From NCBI GenBank assembly GCA_021325375.1, contig JAJPHG010000009.1, forward strand, positions 62,001 to 126,000: 64,000 bases of DNA, given 5' to 3'. A model generated the notes under the pieces. The model saw only the letters and a list, made by a program, of their open reading frames with translations, was not told where the DNA came from and ran no database searches. Shown here one piece after another: positions 16,161-24,830 of this stretch (positions are counted from its first letter, which is position 1; each line of letters opens with the position of its first letter). The DNA is from Alphaproteobacteria bacterium. Lineage in GTDB: Bacteria; Pseudomonadota; Alphaproteobacteria; Micropepsales; Micropepsaceae. The position numbers were made by a program, and so were the translations under genes.

Positions 16161-17771
16161 TCAGCGCGGCAGGACGTAGAGCGTGATGGATTGCGCCGGC
16201 ACGGTGTCGCTCAAGCTGCGCCCGGACCAGGCGATGTCCGGCATGGCCTGGATCGCGTTGGCCGAGGTCAGGCGCCAGACCTTCGCCGTTCCCGCCTTGG
16301 TGAAATGGCCGAGGCTCAGCGTCACCGGCGTCGTTCCGCTCAGGTCCTTGTTGATCACCATGACCGTCATCGCGCCGTCCGCGCTGCGCAGCGCCGCGAA
16401 AGCGGAGAGGTCGTCGGGGTTGGGCACGCTCGCCGACACCGAGGTGTCGCCGAAAGTCGAGCCTGCGCCGTCGTAGTTGCGGTACATCTGCATCGCCTTG
16501 AAGGTCGGCGTCGAGCTGTCGGGCACCGTCCAGCGCGTCGCCATGTCGAGGCCGTACTTCCCGAAGATGCCGTAGATGTCGGCCTGCGTCGTGGCGCCGT
16601 TGATGTGGTTCTCCGCGCCCCAATTGTATTCGGTGATCGCGACCGGCGTGCCGGCGTAGTAGTCGTCGCTGATCCAGCTTTGCATGCGCGGGATCAGATA
16701 GACCGGCGCGTCGATCCAGCTCTCCGAGACGTAGTTCGGGTCCCAGAGCTGGCGCGTCGAGCGGTTGCGCAGAAGCTGCGTCGCGGTCGACACGTCGTTC
16801 GAATCCTCCGCGCCTTGCGGATAGAAATGCACGCTGAGCACGTCGACGGGATGGCCTGCGCTCTTCCACTGGCTGAGCAGCCAGGGGATGTAGTCCATGC
16901 CGCCCTGCTCGCCGTCGTGATCGGGGAAGCAGCAATAGTTGTGCTCGGCCGCGTATTGCTGGTCGTAGCCGGAATAGAAATAGGCCTCCCAGCCCCATTC
17001 CTCGGGGGCGACGATCTTGGCGTTCGCATCGAGCGCCTTGATCGAGGCGGATTCGGCGATGACCTTGTCGCGGTACTCCGTCGCGTGCGGGCCGACGGGA
17101 TGGATGTCGCGATGGGTCGAGAACCAGATGCTGGGCTCGTTGTCCATCAGGTAGTAGCCCACGCCGCCCGCGCGCGCCCGGCCCCAGGTCTTCACCAGGT
17201 GGCGGATCCATTTCTGCTCGAGCGCGGTGGAGTCGGCGATATAGGCGTCGCGCGGATCATTGCCCGCGATCGGCGTCGAGCAGTCGGTCATGATCCCGTC
17301 GCCCGCGTCGTTGTCGTAAGGATCGACGTCGCATTGCGCGCCGTATTTGGCGACCGAGAAGGCGGGCAGGATCGAGCGTCCGGCGCCGAGCTTGGCCACC
17401 CAGCCCGCCAGCGGCACGGTCAGCATCGGCTGCGCGCCCTGGCTCTTGGTGTCGGAGACGAACGAATCCGCGAGCGCGCCCGCGGTCGCCCCGCCGTCCT
17501 GCGGATAGGATTCGAAGTACCAGTCCTGCGCCAGGTTGGTCGCGTTCTGCTTCCAGTTATAGGCGGTCATCGAATTGCCGCCCATGCGGTTGAGCGGCGC
17601 GTTCAGCGTCTTGAGGTCCGACTTCGATCCGAACGCCACGCCGTAGATCTGCGGATTGATCGCATGGCGGTTCGCGGTCGGATCGATCGTGACCGTGACG
17701 GCGGGGTTGCCGGCGAGGGCCTCGGTGGAAATCAGGGCGCACAGCGCCAGGGCGAGTCTTCGGATGAACAT
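16161..17771 (-). CDS. Glycoside hydrolase family 44 endoglucanase/xyloglucanase-like enzyme
   Basis: This is a 536-residue secreted enzyme with a 20-residue signal peptide ending ALA. GH44 members cleave beta-1,4-glucan backbones of cellulose or xyloglucan. The catalytic barrel shows the acid/base Glu in YYLMDNEPSIWFSTHRDIHP (E212) and the nucleophile Glu in VAITEYNWGAENH (E381). The INPQIYGV, NRMGGNSMTAYNW and VLSVHFYPQG blocks are also GH44 features. A beta-sandwich (about 440-536) closes it. No cellulose-binding module is present. The start at 17771 gives the clean signal peptide. It is a single gene with no adjacent TonB receptor or sugar operon. Confidence 0.9.
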   Translation of the reverse strand: MFIRRLALALCALISTEALAGNPAVTVTIDPTANRHAINPQIYGVAFGSKSDLKTLNAPLNRMGGNSMTAYNWKQNATNLAQDWYFESYPQDGGATAGALADSFVSDTKSQGAQPMLTVPLAGWVAKLGAGRSILPAFSVAKYGAQCDVDPYDNDAGDGIMTDCSTPIAGNDPRDAYIADSTALEQKWIRHLVKTWGRARAGGVGYYLMDNEPSIWFSTHRDIHPVGPHATEYRDKVIAESASIKALDANAKIVAPEEWGWEAYFYSGYDQQYAAEHNYCCFPDHDGEQGGMDYIPWLLSQWKSAGHPVDVLSVHFYPQGAEDSNDVSTATQLLRNRSTRQLWDPNYVSESWIDAPVYLIPRMQSWISDDYYAGTPVAITEYNWGAENHINGATTQADIYGIFGKYGLDMATRWTVPDSSTPTFKAMQMYRNYDGAGSTFGDTSVSASVPNPDDLSAFAALRSADGAMTVMVINKDLSGTTPVTLSLGHFTKAGTAKVWRLTSANAIQAMPDIAWSGRSLSDTVPAQSITLYVLPR

Positions 17772-17957
17772 GCGGTCACCATACTCAGGGCATTCGCATG
17801 ATAGCGCGGCCACGCGTTACGGGCAGGCTAAATCCACCGATCGATTTTGCGTTTCGTGTTCACCATGGTGTTCAGCCGTTCCGGCTCTTGCTACAAGGCT
17901 CTGCCGGCGGCTTTCGGGGAGCGGGCTTTGGCGCAGGTCAGCTATAACCGCAGGACC

Positions 17958-18583
17958 ATGTATCTTGCCGTGGCACTCGGCGCGGTCCTGTTCTCGGCCG
18001 GGTTTTTCCTTGCGCGCAACGGCGACGGAAAGTCGATTCCGCTGATCGCGTTCATCTATACGCCGCTGTTCAGCCTGCCGCTGACGGCGAGCCTGGTGAA
18101 GCACCGCCGGATCGGATTCTGGGGCTCGCTGATTCTGATGTTCGGTTTTTCCGCCGCGCATTTCCTGGCCGTCTACGTCGCCGACCGCATCTACGACTTT
18201 CGCGTCTGCAATTTTTTGATGGCGCCCAGCAGGCGGCCTGCCAGGCGAGTCAGGCCGGGGAACAGCTGGCGCGTCGCGTCCTTCCCGCGGGCTTCTGCGG
18301 AGGCATCGTCGGGGCGGGCGCGTCGTTCGTCCTGCTGCTTAGTCTCCGCGCTCTGCGCAGCTGGACACGTCTGGCCCTGATGATCGCGGCCACGCTCGTC
18401 CTGGGCGTTCTGGGCGCGATAGGCTTGTCGTTCGGGCCGCCGGACGACCGCGGCGCGCTCAGCTTCGTCTTCGGCCTTTTCCTGCCCTGGCAATTGGCAT
18501 TCGGAGCCGTGCTCGTCCTGCTCTTCGACGGCGAGGCGATGAACGCCGTCACCCGGCTCCTTTCGCCATCTCGCGAGGCTTGA
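17958..18583 (+). pseudogene. Multi-pass membrane protein split by a -1 frameshift at T6
   Basis: The first part (from an ATG at 17958, or 17847) encodes hydrophobic segments YLAVALGAVLFSAGFF, IPLIAFIYTPLFSLPL and WGSLILMFGFSAAHFL, then DRIYDFRVCN. At the T6 run (18212-18217) the frame is lost, but one extra T would continue it without a stop. The continuation reads DGAQQAACQASQAG, then a helix FCGGIVGAGASFVLLLSL, then LVLGVLGAIG and PWQLAFGAVLVLLF, ending SREA at 18583. The continuation encodes regular membrane helices, so the intact protein is about 208 residues. T TTT TTG is also a canonical -1 slippery heptamer. No family is recognised. Confidence 0.7.
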
Positions 18584-18621
18584 ATTTCCGGGTCGCTTGC
18601 GGAAAAAAAGCCGAGCGCCGC

Positions 18622-19116
18622 CTAGCGGCGGATTTCGATCTTCTTGCCCATGATCCTGCCGGTCGCCGCTTCCTCGATCCACACGGCGGAATAATGCTCC
18701 GAGAGCGTTCCTTTGACCTCGTAGAAGAGATTGGGGGCCGGCGCGAAGTTCACCGTTCCGCTCACTTCATATTCGGGATTGAGCATGCTCAGGATCGGGG
18801 CACCGTGATAGCTATGGCCCATGATGGTGACGGTGATGGGCCGGGCCGGCACGGTATGGTCAACATAGGCGGGGACGATGCCTATCCCCATTCCGGAATT
18901 TTGCGCGCGGGTGCTGTCCATGCTCGTCCGGACGTCGCTGCCGTCGACCTGCGTGACGACGAACATGTCGACTTCGGTGCGGCCGTTCTGGACGCCGGTC
19001 TCGCTGATCGTCGCGCTCGGTCCCTCAACGCGCTGCGGCTGAGGCGAGTTCATACTGCCGCAGCCATAGAGCAGGGCCGCCATCGCGGCAGGCGGAAGAA
19101 ATCTCATCAGTTTCAT
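18622..19116 (-). CDS. Putative lipoprotein
   Basis: A 164-residue protein with a lipobox signal peptide (AALLYGCGS, Cys about residue 19). The mature part has VDMFVVTQVDGSDVRTSMDSTR and a beta-rich C-terminal half. PVPARPITVTIMGHSYHGAPI and VSGTVNFAPAPN suggest a small periplasmic or outer-membrane domain. No family is recognised. It lies 4 bp after the acyl-CoA synthetase stop on the same strand, so it may be the last gene of that transcript. Confidence 0.65.
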   Translation of the reverse strand: MKLMRFLPPAAMAALLYGCGSMNSPQPQRVEGPSATISETGVQNGRTEVDMFVVTQVDGSDVRTSMDSTRAQNSGMGIGIVPAYVDHTVPARPITVTIMGHSYHGAPILSMLNPEYEVSGTVNFAPAPNLFYEVKGTLSEHYSAVWIEEAATGRIMGKKIEIRR

Positions 19117-19120
19117 CGCG

Positions 19121-20956
19121 TCATCCCACTCTCTTCGCCATCTCGCGCAGCTTGAACTTCTGCACCTTGCCCGTCGAGGTCTTGGGCAGCTCGGTGAAGA
19201 CCACGTGGCGCGGGCATTTGTAGTGGGCGAGGTTTTCGCGGCAATAGGCGATGAGCTCGGAATCGGTCGCCGCGTGGCCGGGCTTGGTCTCGACGAAGGC
19301 GCAGGGCGTCTCGCCCCATTTCTCGTCCGGGCGCGCGACGACGGCGGCGAACATCACGGACGGGTGCTTGAGGAGGGTATCCTCGACCTCGATGGAAGAG
19401 ATGTTCTCGCCGCCCGAGATGATGATGTCCTTGGAGCGGTCCTTGAGCTGGACATAGCCGTCGGCGTGCATCACGCCGAGGTCGCCGGAATGGAACCAGC
19501 CGCCCTCGAACGCCTCGCGCGTCGCTGACGGGTTCTTGAGATAGCCCTTCATCACGATGTTGCCGCGGAACATCACCTCGCCCAGCGTCTCGCCGTCGGC
19601 CGGCGTGTTCTCCATCGTCTCGGGGTCCTTCACCGTCAGCGCGTCGAGCGCGTGATAGCGCACGCCCTGGCGCGCCTTCTTCGCCGCGCGCTCGCCGCGT
19701 TCCAGATCGTCCCAGCTCGCCTTCCATTCGTTGACGACGGCGGGGCCGTAGGTCTCGGTCAGGCCGTAGACGTGGGTCACGTTGAACCCGGCCTCGGCCA
19801 TCTGCGCCAGCACCTGCTCGGGCGGCGGGGCGGCGGCGGTGATGAACTGTACGGTATGCGGCAGCTCGCGGCGCTCGCTCTCAGGTGCGTTGATGAAGGT
19901 CGACATCACGATCGGCGCGCCGCCGATATGGGTCACCTTGTGATCGGCGATCGCATCGAACATCGGCTTCGCACGCACCCAGCGCAGGCAAACATGCGTG
20001 CCGGCCGCGACCGAGATCGACCACGGAAAGCACCAGCCGTTGCAATGGAACATCGGCACCGTCCACAGCCAGACCGGATGGCGCCCCATATTCGCCGCGA
20101 TCACGTTGCCGTAGCCCATCAGCGCGGCCCCGCGGTGATGGAACACGACGCCCTTCGGGTTCCCGGTCGTGCCGGAGGTGTAGTTCAGCGAGATCGCGTC
20201 CCACTCGTCCTTGGGCGGTATCCAGGCGAAATCCGCGTCGCCGCTTTGCAGAAATTCCTCGTAGTCGAGCGTGCCCAGCCGCTCGCCGGTTTGCGGGAAT
20301 TCGAGATCGTCGTAGTCGATGACCAGCGGCTTGACCTTCGCCAGCGCGAGCGTCTGCTTGATCGTGGCCGCGAATTCGCGGTCGGTGATGAGGATCTTGG
20401 CCTCGCCGTGGTCGAGCATGAAGGCGAGCGCCGCCGCGTCCAGGCGCGTGTTCAGCGTGTTCAGCACGCCGCCCGTCATCGGCACGCCGTAATGCAGCTC
20501 CAGCATGCCCGGCGTGTTCGCCATCATGACCGCGACCGTGTCGCCGCGCTTGATGCCGCGCTGCGCGAGGCTCGATGCGAGCTTGCGCGCGCGTGTGTAG
20601 AATTCGGCATAGGGCACGCGCATCTTGCCGTGGATGATCGCGGTGCGCTCGGGGAACACCTTCGCCGCGCGCTCCAGGAAGCCGATCGGCGTCAGCGGCT
20701 GATAGTTGGCGGCGTTGCGGTCGAGGTCCTTGTCGTAGGGGTTGAGGCCTCTGGCGGGCAGCATCGGCTTGAGGCCGCGCGCGACGTGGCGCAGGCGCGT
20801 CCGGCGCAGGGCCCGCGGCGGCGATTTGCGCTGCGAGGGACGGGCGACGGGCTTGGTCTTGGGCGCCTTCTTGGCCGGGGCTTTCTTGCGCGCGGCCGGG
20901 CGGCGGGCCTTGTTTGCGGCCTTTGCCGGCTTCTTCGGTGTCTTGCGCTTGGCCAT
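19121..20956 (-). CDS. Acyl-CoA synthetase (AMP-binding) with H1-like basic N-terminal extension
   Basis: The 611-residue enzyme activates a carboxylic acid, probably a medium- or long-chain fatty acid, to its CoA thioester via an acyl-adenylate. The adenylation motif YTSGTTGNPKG (about residues 263-273), the GLTETYGP strand (about 398) and the DRSKDIIISGGENISS hinge are intact. The K of STGKVQKF near the C-terminus is the catalytic Lys. The closest relatives by pattern are the AlkK/DmdB-like acyl-CoA ligases, which are about 540 residues long. The first 55 residues are an added Lys/Ala/Pro/Arg-rich segment like a histone-H1 tail. It runs with the lipoprotein gene at 18622. Confidence 0.9.
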   Translation of the reverse strand: MAKRKTPKKPAKAANKARRPAARKKAPAKKAPKTKPVARPSQRKSPPRALRRTRLRHVARGLKPMLPARGLNPYDKDLDRNAANYQPLTPIGFLERAAKVFPERTAIIHGKMRVPYAEFYTRARKLASSLAQRGIKRGDTVAVMMANTPGMLELHYGVPMTGGVLNTLNTRLDAAALAFMLDHGEAKILITDREFAATIKQTLALAKVKPLVIDYDDLEFPQTGERLGTLDYEEFLQSGDADFAWIPPKDEWDAISLNYTSGTTGNPKGVVFHHRGAALMGYGNVIAANMGRHPVWLWTVPMFHCNGWCFPWSISVAAGTHVCLRWVRAKPMFDAIADHKVTHIGGAPIVMSTFINAPESERRELPHTVQFITAAAPPPEQVLAQMAEAGFNVTHVYGLTETYGPAVVNEWKASWDDLERGERAAKKARQGVRYHALDALTVKDPETMENTPADGETLGEVMFRGNIVMKGYLKNPSATREAFEGGWFHSGDLGVMHADGYVQLKDRSKDIIISGGENISSIEVEDTLLKHPSVMFAAVVARPDEKWGETPCAFVETKPGHAATDSELIAYCRENLAHYKCPRHVVFTELPKTSTGKVQKFKLREMAKRVG

Positions 20957-21082
20957 TCCCGTCCCCAGTTAAGGATGAGAAGGCTAGAGAATGGCCCCCG
21001 CAGCGGCAAGCGCGTAGACGCCGCGCTTGCATATGCTAGAAGGCCCGCTACCCGAGGGGCCATCTTCAAAGGAAAATGGGCG

Positions 21083-21694
21083 ATGCCGAGCGCCGCCGCC
21101 GAGAGCCGCCCGGGCCTCGTGCGCAGACTCTACAACTGGATCCTGAGCAACGCGTCGGGCCCGCGCGCCTGGGCGCTGATGGCCGTGATCGCGTTCGCGG
21201 AAAGCTCGTTCTTCCCGTTCCCGCCGGACATCCTTTTGGCGCCGATGCTGCTCGCGGACCGCAAGCGCGCGCTTCTCCTGGGCGCGTGGTGCTCGTTGTG
21301 GTCGGTGCTCGGCGGGATGCTGGGCTATGCCATCGGCCACCTGTTGCAGCCGGTCGCCTGGTGGCTGATCAATTTCTACCACATGCAGGCCGACGCCCAG
21401 CGCTTCATCGCCGGCTTCAAACACAACATGTGGCTGATCGCGCTGCAGGGACTCACCCCCATCCCCTACAAGATCGTGACCATCTCGGCCGGCATTGCGG
21501 GCGTGAATTTCTGGTGGTTCACGGCGTTCTCCGCCGTCACCCGCTCCGTGCGCTTCGTGGGCGAGGCGATCCTGTTCTACTTCTTCGGCGACACCGCCAA
21601 GCACTATTTGGAAAAGTACCTGACCCCCGTCCTGATCGCCTTCTTCACGCTGATCGTCGCCGGCTTCGTGGCGCTGCACTACCTTTTCAAGTGA
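21083..21694 (+). CDS. VTT/DedA-type membrane protein (YqaA family)
   Basis: The 203-residue inner-membrane protein contains a VTT/SNARE-associated (DedA-like) domain. The family includes lipid flippases and proteins needed for membrane homeostasis. Seen are AFAESSFFPFPPDILLAPML (about 35-54, with the E...PPD signature), GGMLGYAIGHLL, a loop with HNMWLIALQGLTPIPYKIVTISAG (re-entrant loop, P-x-P-Y-K), and a final helix before LFK. The YqaA group has this P(F)P-D layout. I chose the ATG at 21083; a far longer frame upstream reads the acyl-CoA ligase backwards. It diverges from that gene. Confidence 0.87.
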   Translation: MPSAAAESRPGLVRRLYNWILSNASGPRAWALMAVIAFAESSFFPFPPDILLAPMLLADRKRALLLGAWCSLWSVLGGMLGYAIGHLLQPVAWWLINFYHMQADAQRFIAGFKHNMWLIALQGLTPIPYKIVTISAGIAGVNFWWFTAFSAVTRSVRFVGEAILFYFFGDTAKHYLEKYLTPVLIAFFTLIVAGFVALHYLFK

Positions 21695-21715
21695 TCCGGG
21701 GCTAAGATCGGCCGC

Positions 21716-21907
21716 ATGAGCGAGCTTGTTTTCGAGGTCACGCAGGAAGCCGATGGCGGCTTTGTCGCTGAGGCGCTTGGCGAAAGCATTTTCACCGAGG
21801 CGGATACCTGGGAGGCCCTGCGCGCCAATGTGCGCGAGGCCGTGAAGGCCTATTATTTCGACCGGCCTGCGCCGGAGCGGCTACGCCTCACAGGTATACC
21901 CACCTAG
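21716..21907 (+). CDS. HicB-like small protein, orphan
   Basis: A 63-residue protein with the partial-RNase-H fold of HicB antitoxins: LVFEVTQEADGGFVAEALGES, then IFTEADTWEALRANVREAVKAYYFD. The family G-F-A..LG..I.T-G-T-EA-N...A pattern is clear (Q to T variants included). In databases similar proteins are sometimes misnamed 2-oxoisovalerate dehydrogenase. No HicA toxin, with its GSH-x-h motif, lies on either side, and there is no C-terminal DNA-binding domain. It may be an orphan antitoxin or a housekeeping relative. It starts 21 bp after the VTT gene. Confidence 0.65.
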   Translation: MSELVFEVTQEADGGFVAEALGESIFTEADTWEALRANVREAVKAYYFDRPAPERLRLTGIPT

Positions 21908-21908
21908 C

Positions 21909-22009
21909 TGTCATGGCCCGCGAATGCGGGCCACCCAGGTGACGCAGATCAATTTTCGCAAGCCCATGCAGCTTCAACTGGGTGGCCCGCACTCCGGCGG
22001 GCCATGACA
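21909..22009. repeat. Inverted repeat, TGTCATGGCCCGC...GGGCCACCCAG family
   Basis: The left arm at 21909-21938 is identical to the left arm of the copy at 62443-62472. The right arm at 21978-22009 is its reverse complement with a few changes (ACTCCGG instead of ATTCG) and 40 bp between. It lies 2 bp after the HicB-like stop and 100 bp before the MFS gene. Confidence 0.9.
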
Positions 22010-22114
22010 ATGGAGTGGGCGTGGAGGTCCGGCGCGAAGACATCATTTCTTCGCTGTAATTGCTCCCCGCCCAAATCCTGCCCTGCTTTGACAGGATAAG
22101 CGGGCCCGCGCGAA

Positions 22115-23368
22115 ATGGGCGCCGCGATGCGCAAAGAGATTTTCCTGATCGGTTCGATCCTGCTATCGACGGCGATCTTCATCGCCGCGAGCGGGCTGCT
22201 CGGCACGCTGATCCCGGTGCGCGCGGCGCTCGCGGGCTTCCCCGACCTGCTGATCGGCGTGATCGGCTCGGGCTATTTTCTGGGCTTCGTCGCGGGCTGC
22301 TTCGCGGGCCCCAGGATGCTCGCGCGCGCGGGCCACAGCCGGACCTTCGCGGTGGGGGCGGCGATCGCCGCGGCCACGACCCTGCTGCACGCGATGTTCG
22401 TGAGCGAGACGGTGTGGATTCTATTGCGCGCGGCTTACGGCTTCGCCGCCGCCAATCTCTACATGGTGATCGAGAGCTGGCTCAACGAGCGCGCCACCAA
22501 CCAGACGCGCGGGCGCATCTTCGCCTCCTACCTCACGGTCAATTTCGCGAGCCTCGTCGTCGGCCAGATGCTGTTCTCCTCCAACCGGCCGACCAGCTCG
22601 TCCCTGTTCGAGCTCGCCGCCATGCTCTACGCGCTCTGCCTGATCCCGGTCAGCCTCACCTCCCTGCCGCAGCCGCAGGCCGCCCAGGTGCCCAAGCTGC
22701 GCCCGATGCGGCTCTACCGCATCGCCCCGGTGGGCGTGATGGGATGCCTCGCGGTGGGTCTGTCGAACAGCGCGATCTGGACGCTGGCGCCCGTCTATGC
22801 CCAGGACCATGGGCTGACGCGCGCCTGGCTGTCGCTGTTCATGAGCGTCTTCACCGCGGGCGGCGCGCTGGTGCAGCTTCCGCTCGGCCGCCTCTCCGAC
22901 AGGCTCGACCGGCGTTATGTGATCGGCGCCATTTGCGCGATCTCGGCGGTGCTGGGCGTGCTCCTCTATCTCTTCGGCCAGACGCGCTGGGAGCTGTTCG
23001 TGCTGATCGGCCTGTTCGGAGTCACCGCGTTGCCGTTCTACGGCCTCTCGGTCGCGCACGCCAACGACCGCATCCCGCGCGAGAGCTTCGTCGAGGCGTC
23101 GGCGACGCTGCTCATGGTCAATGCGCTTGCGTCCTGCTTCGGCCCGACGCTGGCGGCCGTGGTCATGGACCATTTCGGCACCGCGTCGCTGTTCCTCTAC
23201 ACCGCGACCATCCACACCGCGATGACGGTGTTCGTCGTCTGGCGGCTGTACGCGCGCGACGCCCTGATCGGCGAGACGCGCGACAAGTTCGAGATGATGC
23301 CGCAGCAGGGCTCGCCCGCCGGCCTCGAGCTCGACCCGCGCGGGCCCGAGGAAAAGCAGGCGGCGTAG
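22115..23368 (+). CDS. MFS transporter
   Basis: The 417-residue protein has twelve hydrophobic segments and the loop 2-3 motif replaced by GPRMLARAGHSR. IESWLNERATNQTRGRIFASYLTVNFASLVVGQ in the middle is characteristic of the YfkF/UMF1-like MFS group annotated as MFS transporter, and GRLSDRLDRRYVI is motif A in the second half. The substrate is unknown. A start at 22127 (MRKEIFLIG) is an alternative to 22115. It stands alone between an inverted repeat and a hairpin that separates it from convergent trcR. The C-terminal 40 residues are polar and cytoplasmic. Confidence 0.85.
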   Translation: MGAAMRKEIFLIGSILLSTAIFIAASGLLGTLIPVRAALAGFPDLLIGVIGSGYFLGFVAGCFAGPRMLARAGHSRTFAVGAAIAAATTLLHAMFVSETVWILLRAAYGFAAANLYMVIESWLNERATNQTRGRIFASYLTVNFASLVVGQMLFSSNRPTSSSLFELAAMLYALCLIPVSLTSLPQPQAAQVPKLRPMRLYRIAPVGVMGCLAVGLSNSAIWTLAPVYAQDHGLTRAWLSLFMSVFTAGGALVQLPLGRLSDRLDRRYVIGAICAISAVLGVLLYLFGQTRWELFVLIGLFGVTALPFYGLSVAHANDRIPRESFVEASATLLMVNALASCFGPTLAAVVMDHFGTASLFLYTATIHTAMTVFVVWRLYARDALIGETRDKFEMMPQQGSPAGLELDPRGPEEKQAA

Positions 23369-23392
23369 TTCCTTGATTTGCGCGCAATTTAC

Positions 23393-23417
23393 GGGTCAAG
23401 CGAAGGTCGCTTGACCC
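23393..23417. terminator. Hairpin between convergent MFS and trcR genes
   Basis: A perfect 11-bp stem (23393-23403 with 23407-23417) and a 3-nt loop, with GCGCAATTTAC/TATTGCGC extending it. The T-tract is weak, so it could end transcription on both strands only in part. Confidence 0.6.
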
Positions 23418-23426
23418 TATTGCGCT

Positions 23427-24095
23427 TTACGGCTCGCTCGTCTCGTCCGCCGGTTCGTCGGAGGAATCCTCCTCGATCACCGGCGCCGGCACCGCGTCCT
23501 CGACGGGCTTCAGCGTCGCGCCTGTACTCGTCTTGGCGGCGCGTTTGGCGGCGCGCTCGCGCTTGGCGTTGGCGCGCGTCACCGCGAGGTCGAGCTCGAG
23601 CTGCGAGCACAGCCCCAGGGTCACCGGATCGACCGCCTTGATGTTGGTCGCGTTCCAATGCGAGCGCTCGCGGATCTTCTGGATCGTGGCCTTGGTCGTG
23701 CCGATCAGCTTGATGATGTCGGCGTCGGTGAATTCGGGATGGTTGCGCAGCAGCCAATAGACCGCGTCGGGCTTGTCCTGGCGCTTGGAGACGGGGGTGT
23801 AGCGCGGCGCCTTCTTCTGCTTGATCGCGGGCATCTTGTGCTTGGGCGGGGCCATCTTGAGCCTGATGCCGTGATCCTTCTCGGCGCGCTCGATCTGCTC
23901 GCGGGTGAGTTGGCCCGACGCGATCGGGTCCTGGCCCTTGATGCCCTTGGCCACGTCCTCGTCGGCGATGCCCTTCACCTCGAGCGGATGCAGGCCGCAG
24001 AACTCGGCGATCTGCTCGAAGGTGAGCGAGGTGTTGTCCACCAGCCACACGGCGGTGGCCTTGGGCATGAGCGGCTTCTGTTCGGCGGCGGCCAT
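23427..24095 (-). CDS. trcR: DUF1013 cell-cycle transcriptional regulator TrcR
   Basis: DUF1013 proteins are conserved across alphaproteobacteria and are named TrcR, a cell-cycle regulator acting with RNA polymerase. The 222-residue protein starts KPLMPKATAVWLVDNTSLTFEQIAEFCGLHPLEVKGIADED. The central part has PDAVYWLLRNHPEFTDADIIKLIGTTK, an HTH-like region, and SHWNATNIKAVDPVTLGLCSQLELD. The C-terminal tail is acidic (EEDSSDEPADETSEP). The blocks match the family along its whole length. It has its own promoter upstream and converges on the MFS gene. It sits about 9 kb from ctrA. Confidence 0.93.
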   Translation of the reverse strand: MAAAEQKPLMPKATAVWLVDNTSLTFEQIAEFCGLHPLEVKGIADEDVAKGIKGQDPIASGQLTREQIERAEKDHGIRLKMAPPKHKMPAIKQKKAPRYTPVSKRQDKPDAVYWLLRNHPEFTDADIIKLIGTTKATIQKIRERSHWNATNIKAVDPVTLGLCSQLELDLAVTRANAKRERAAKRAAKTSTGATLKPVEDAVPAPVIEEDSSDEPADETSEP

Positions 24096-24237
24096 GGCGA
24101 AAAAATCCTTCCTGTCCCCGGGCGGGGACCCTCGGGCCTCCGTCCCTTCGCTCGATCGTTCAAATGTCGAGGAAGAAGGGGGTTTTAGCGGGGGAAAGAA
24201 CGTTTGGCCAGTGCTTTTTCCGGACGCCGCCCGGCTG

Positions 24238-24774
24238 CTACTCCGCCAGCTTGTGCCCGTAGGAAATGCTCTCCGCCATCAGCCATTTGCCGTCGACCTG
24301 CTTCCACAGGATCATGAAATTGCCGGTTTCGGTCAGGGTCTCGGGCTTGCCGGGGAGGCGGGCGTAGAAGCGGTGCACGCCGATCTCCAAGGCGCCGTAA
24401 TTGTTGATCGGCCAGACTTCGAGCGAGCCGTCCACCAGCTCGCGGCGGGCGGGGAAGTCCTCGGCCGTCTTGACGCGGTCGCAATGGCCTTTGAGGTTCG
24501 CGAGGAATTTCGCGCGCGAGGACTCGCCGTCCTTGTCGTGCACGAAGCGGAAATCGCCGGTCAGCATCGCGGCCACGGCATCGCTGTCGCATCGGTCGAA
24601 GACGGCGGAGAAAAGATCGGCGTCGGCCTGCTTGATGGCGGCGGTCATCTGCGGCGTCTGGGCGGCGCCCGGCCTGAGATGGTACTGCGGCGCGCCTTCG
24701 ACCGTGGGCGCGGCCTGCAGGACGCCCGCGATCAGCATCGCCACCGCGAACACCAGGAATGAAAGACGGACCAT
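24238..24774 (-). CDS. Exported NTF2/SnoaL-like (DUF4440) protein
   Basis: This 178-residue protein has a 22-residue signal peptide (ending LQA). Its single domain resembles the SnoaL/NTF2-like fold of DUF4440: AIKQADADLFSAVFDRCDSDAVAAMLTGDFRFVHDKDGESSR, then LTETGNFMILWKQVDGKWLMAESISYGH. In related proteins the cone-shaped cavity binds small hydrophobic ligands or substrates. No catalytic residues can be assigned with confidence. It precedes trcR by 142 bp on the same strand and follows the quinone oxidoreductase on the same strand by 57 bp. Confidence 0.8.
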   Translation of the reverse strand: MVRLSFLVFAVAMLIAGVLQAAPTVEGAPQYHLRPGAAQTPQMTAAIKQADADLFSAVFDRCDSDAVAAMLTGDFRFVHDKDGESSRAKFLANLKGHCDRVKTAEDFPARRELVDGSLEVWPINNYGALEIGVHRFYARLPGKPETLTETGNFMILWKQVDGKWLMAESISYGHKLAE

Positions 24775-24830
24775 CGCGTGCCCCTCACGGCTTCTTCGCC
24801 GGGAGATACGTATTGGCGCCGTGCCGGGTT

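Noticed and set aside
21716..21907. Type II HicAB toxin-antitoxin locus
   Set aside because: Only a HicB-like protein is present; no HicA motif was found on either side.
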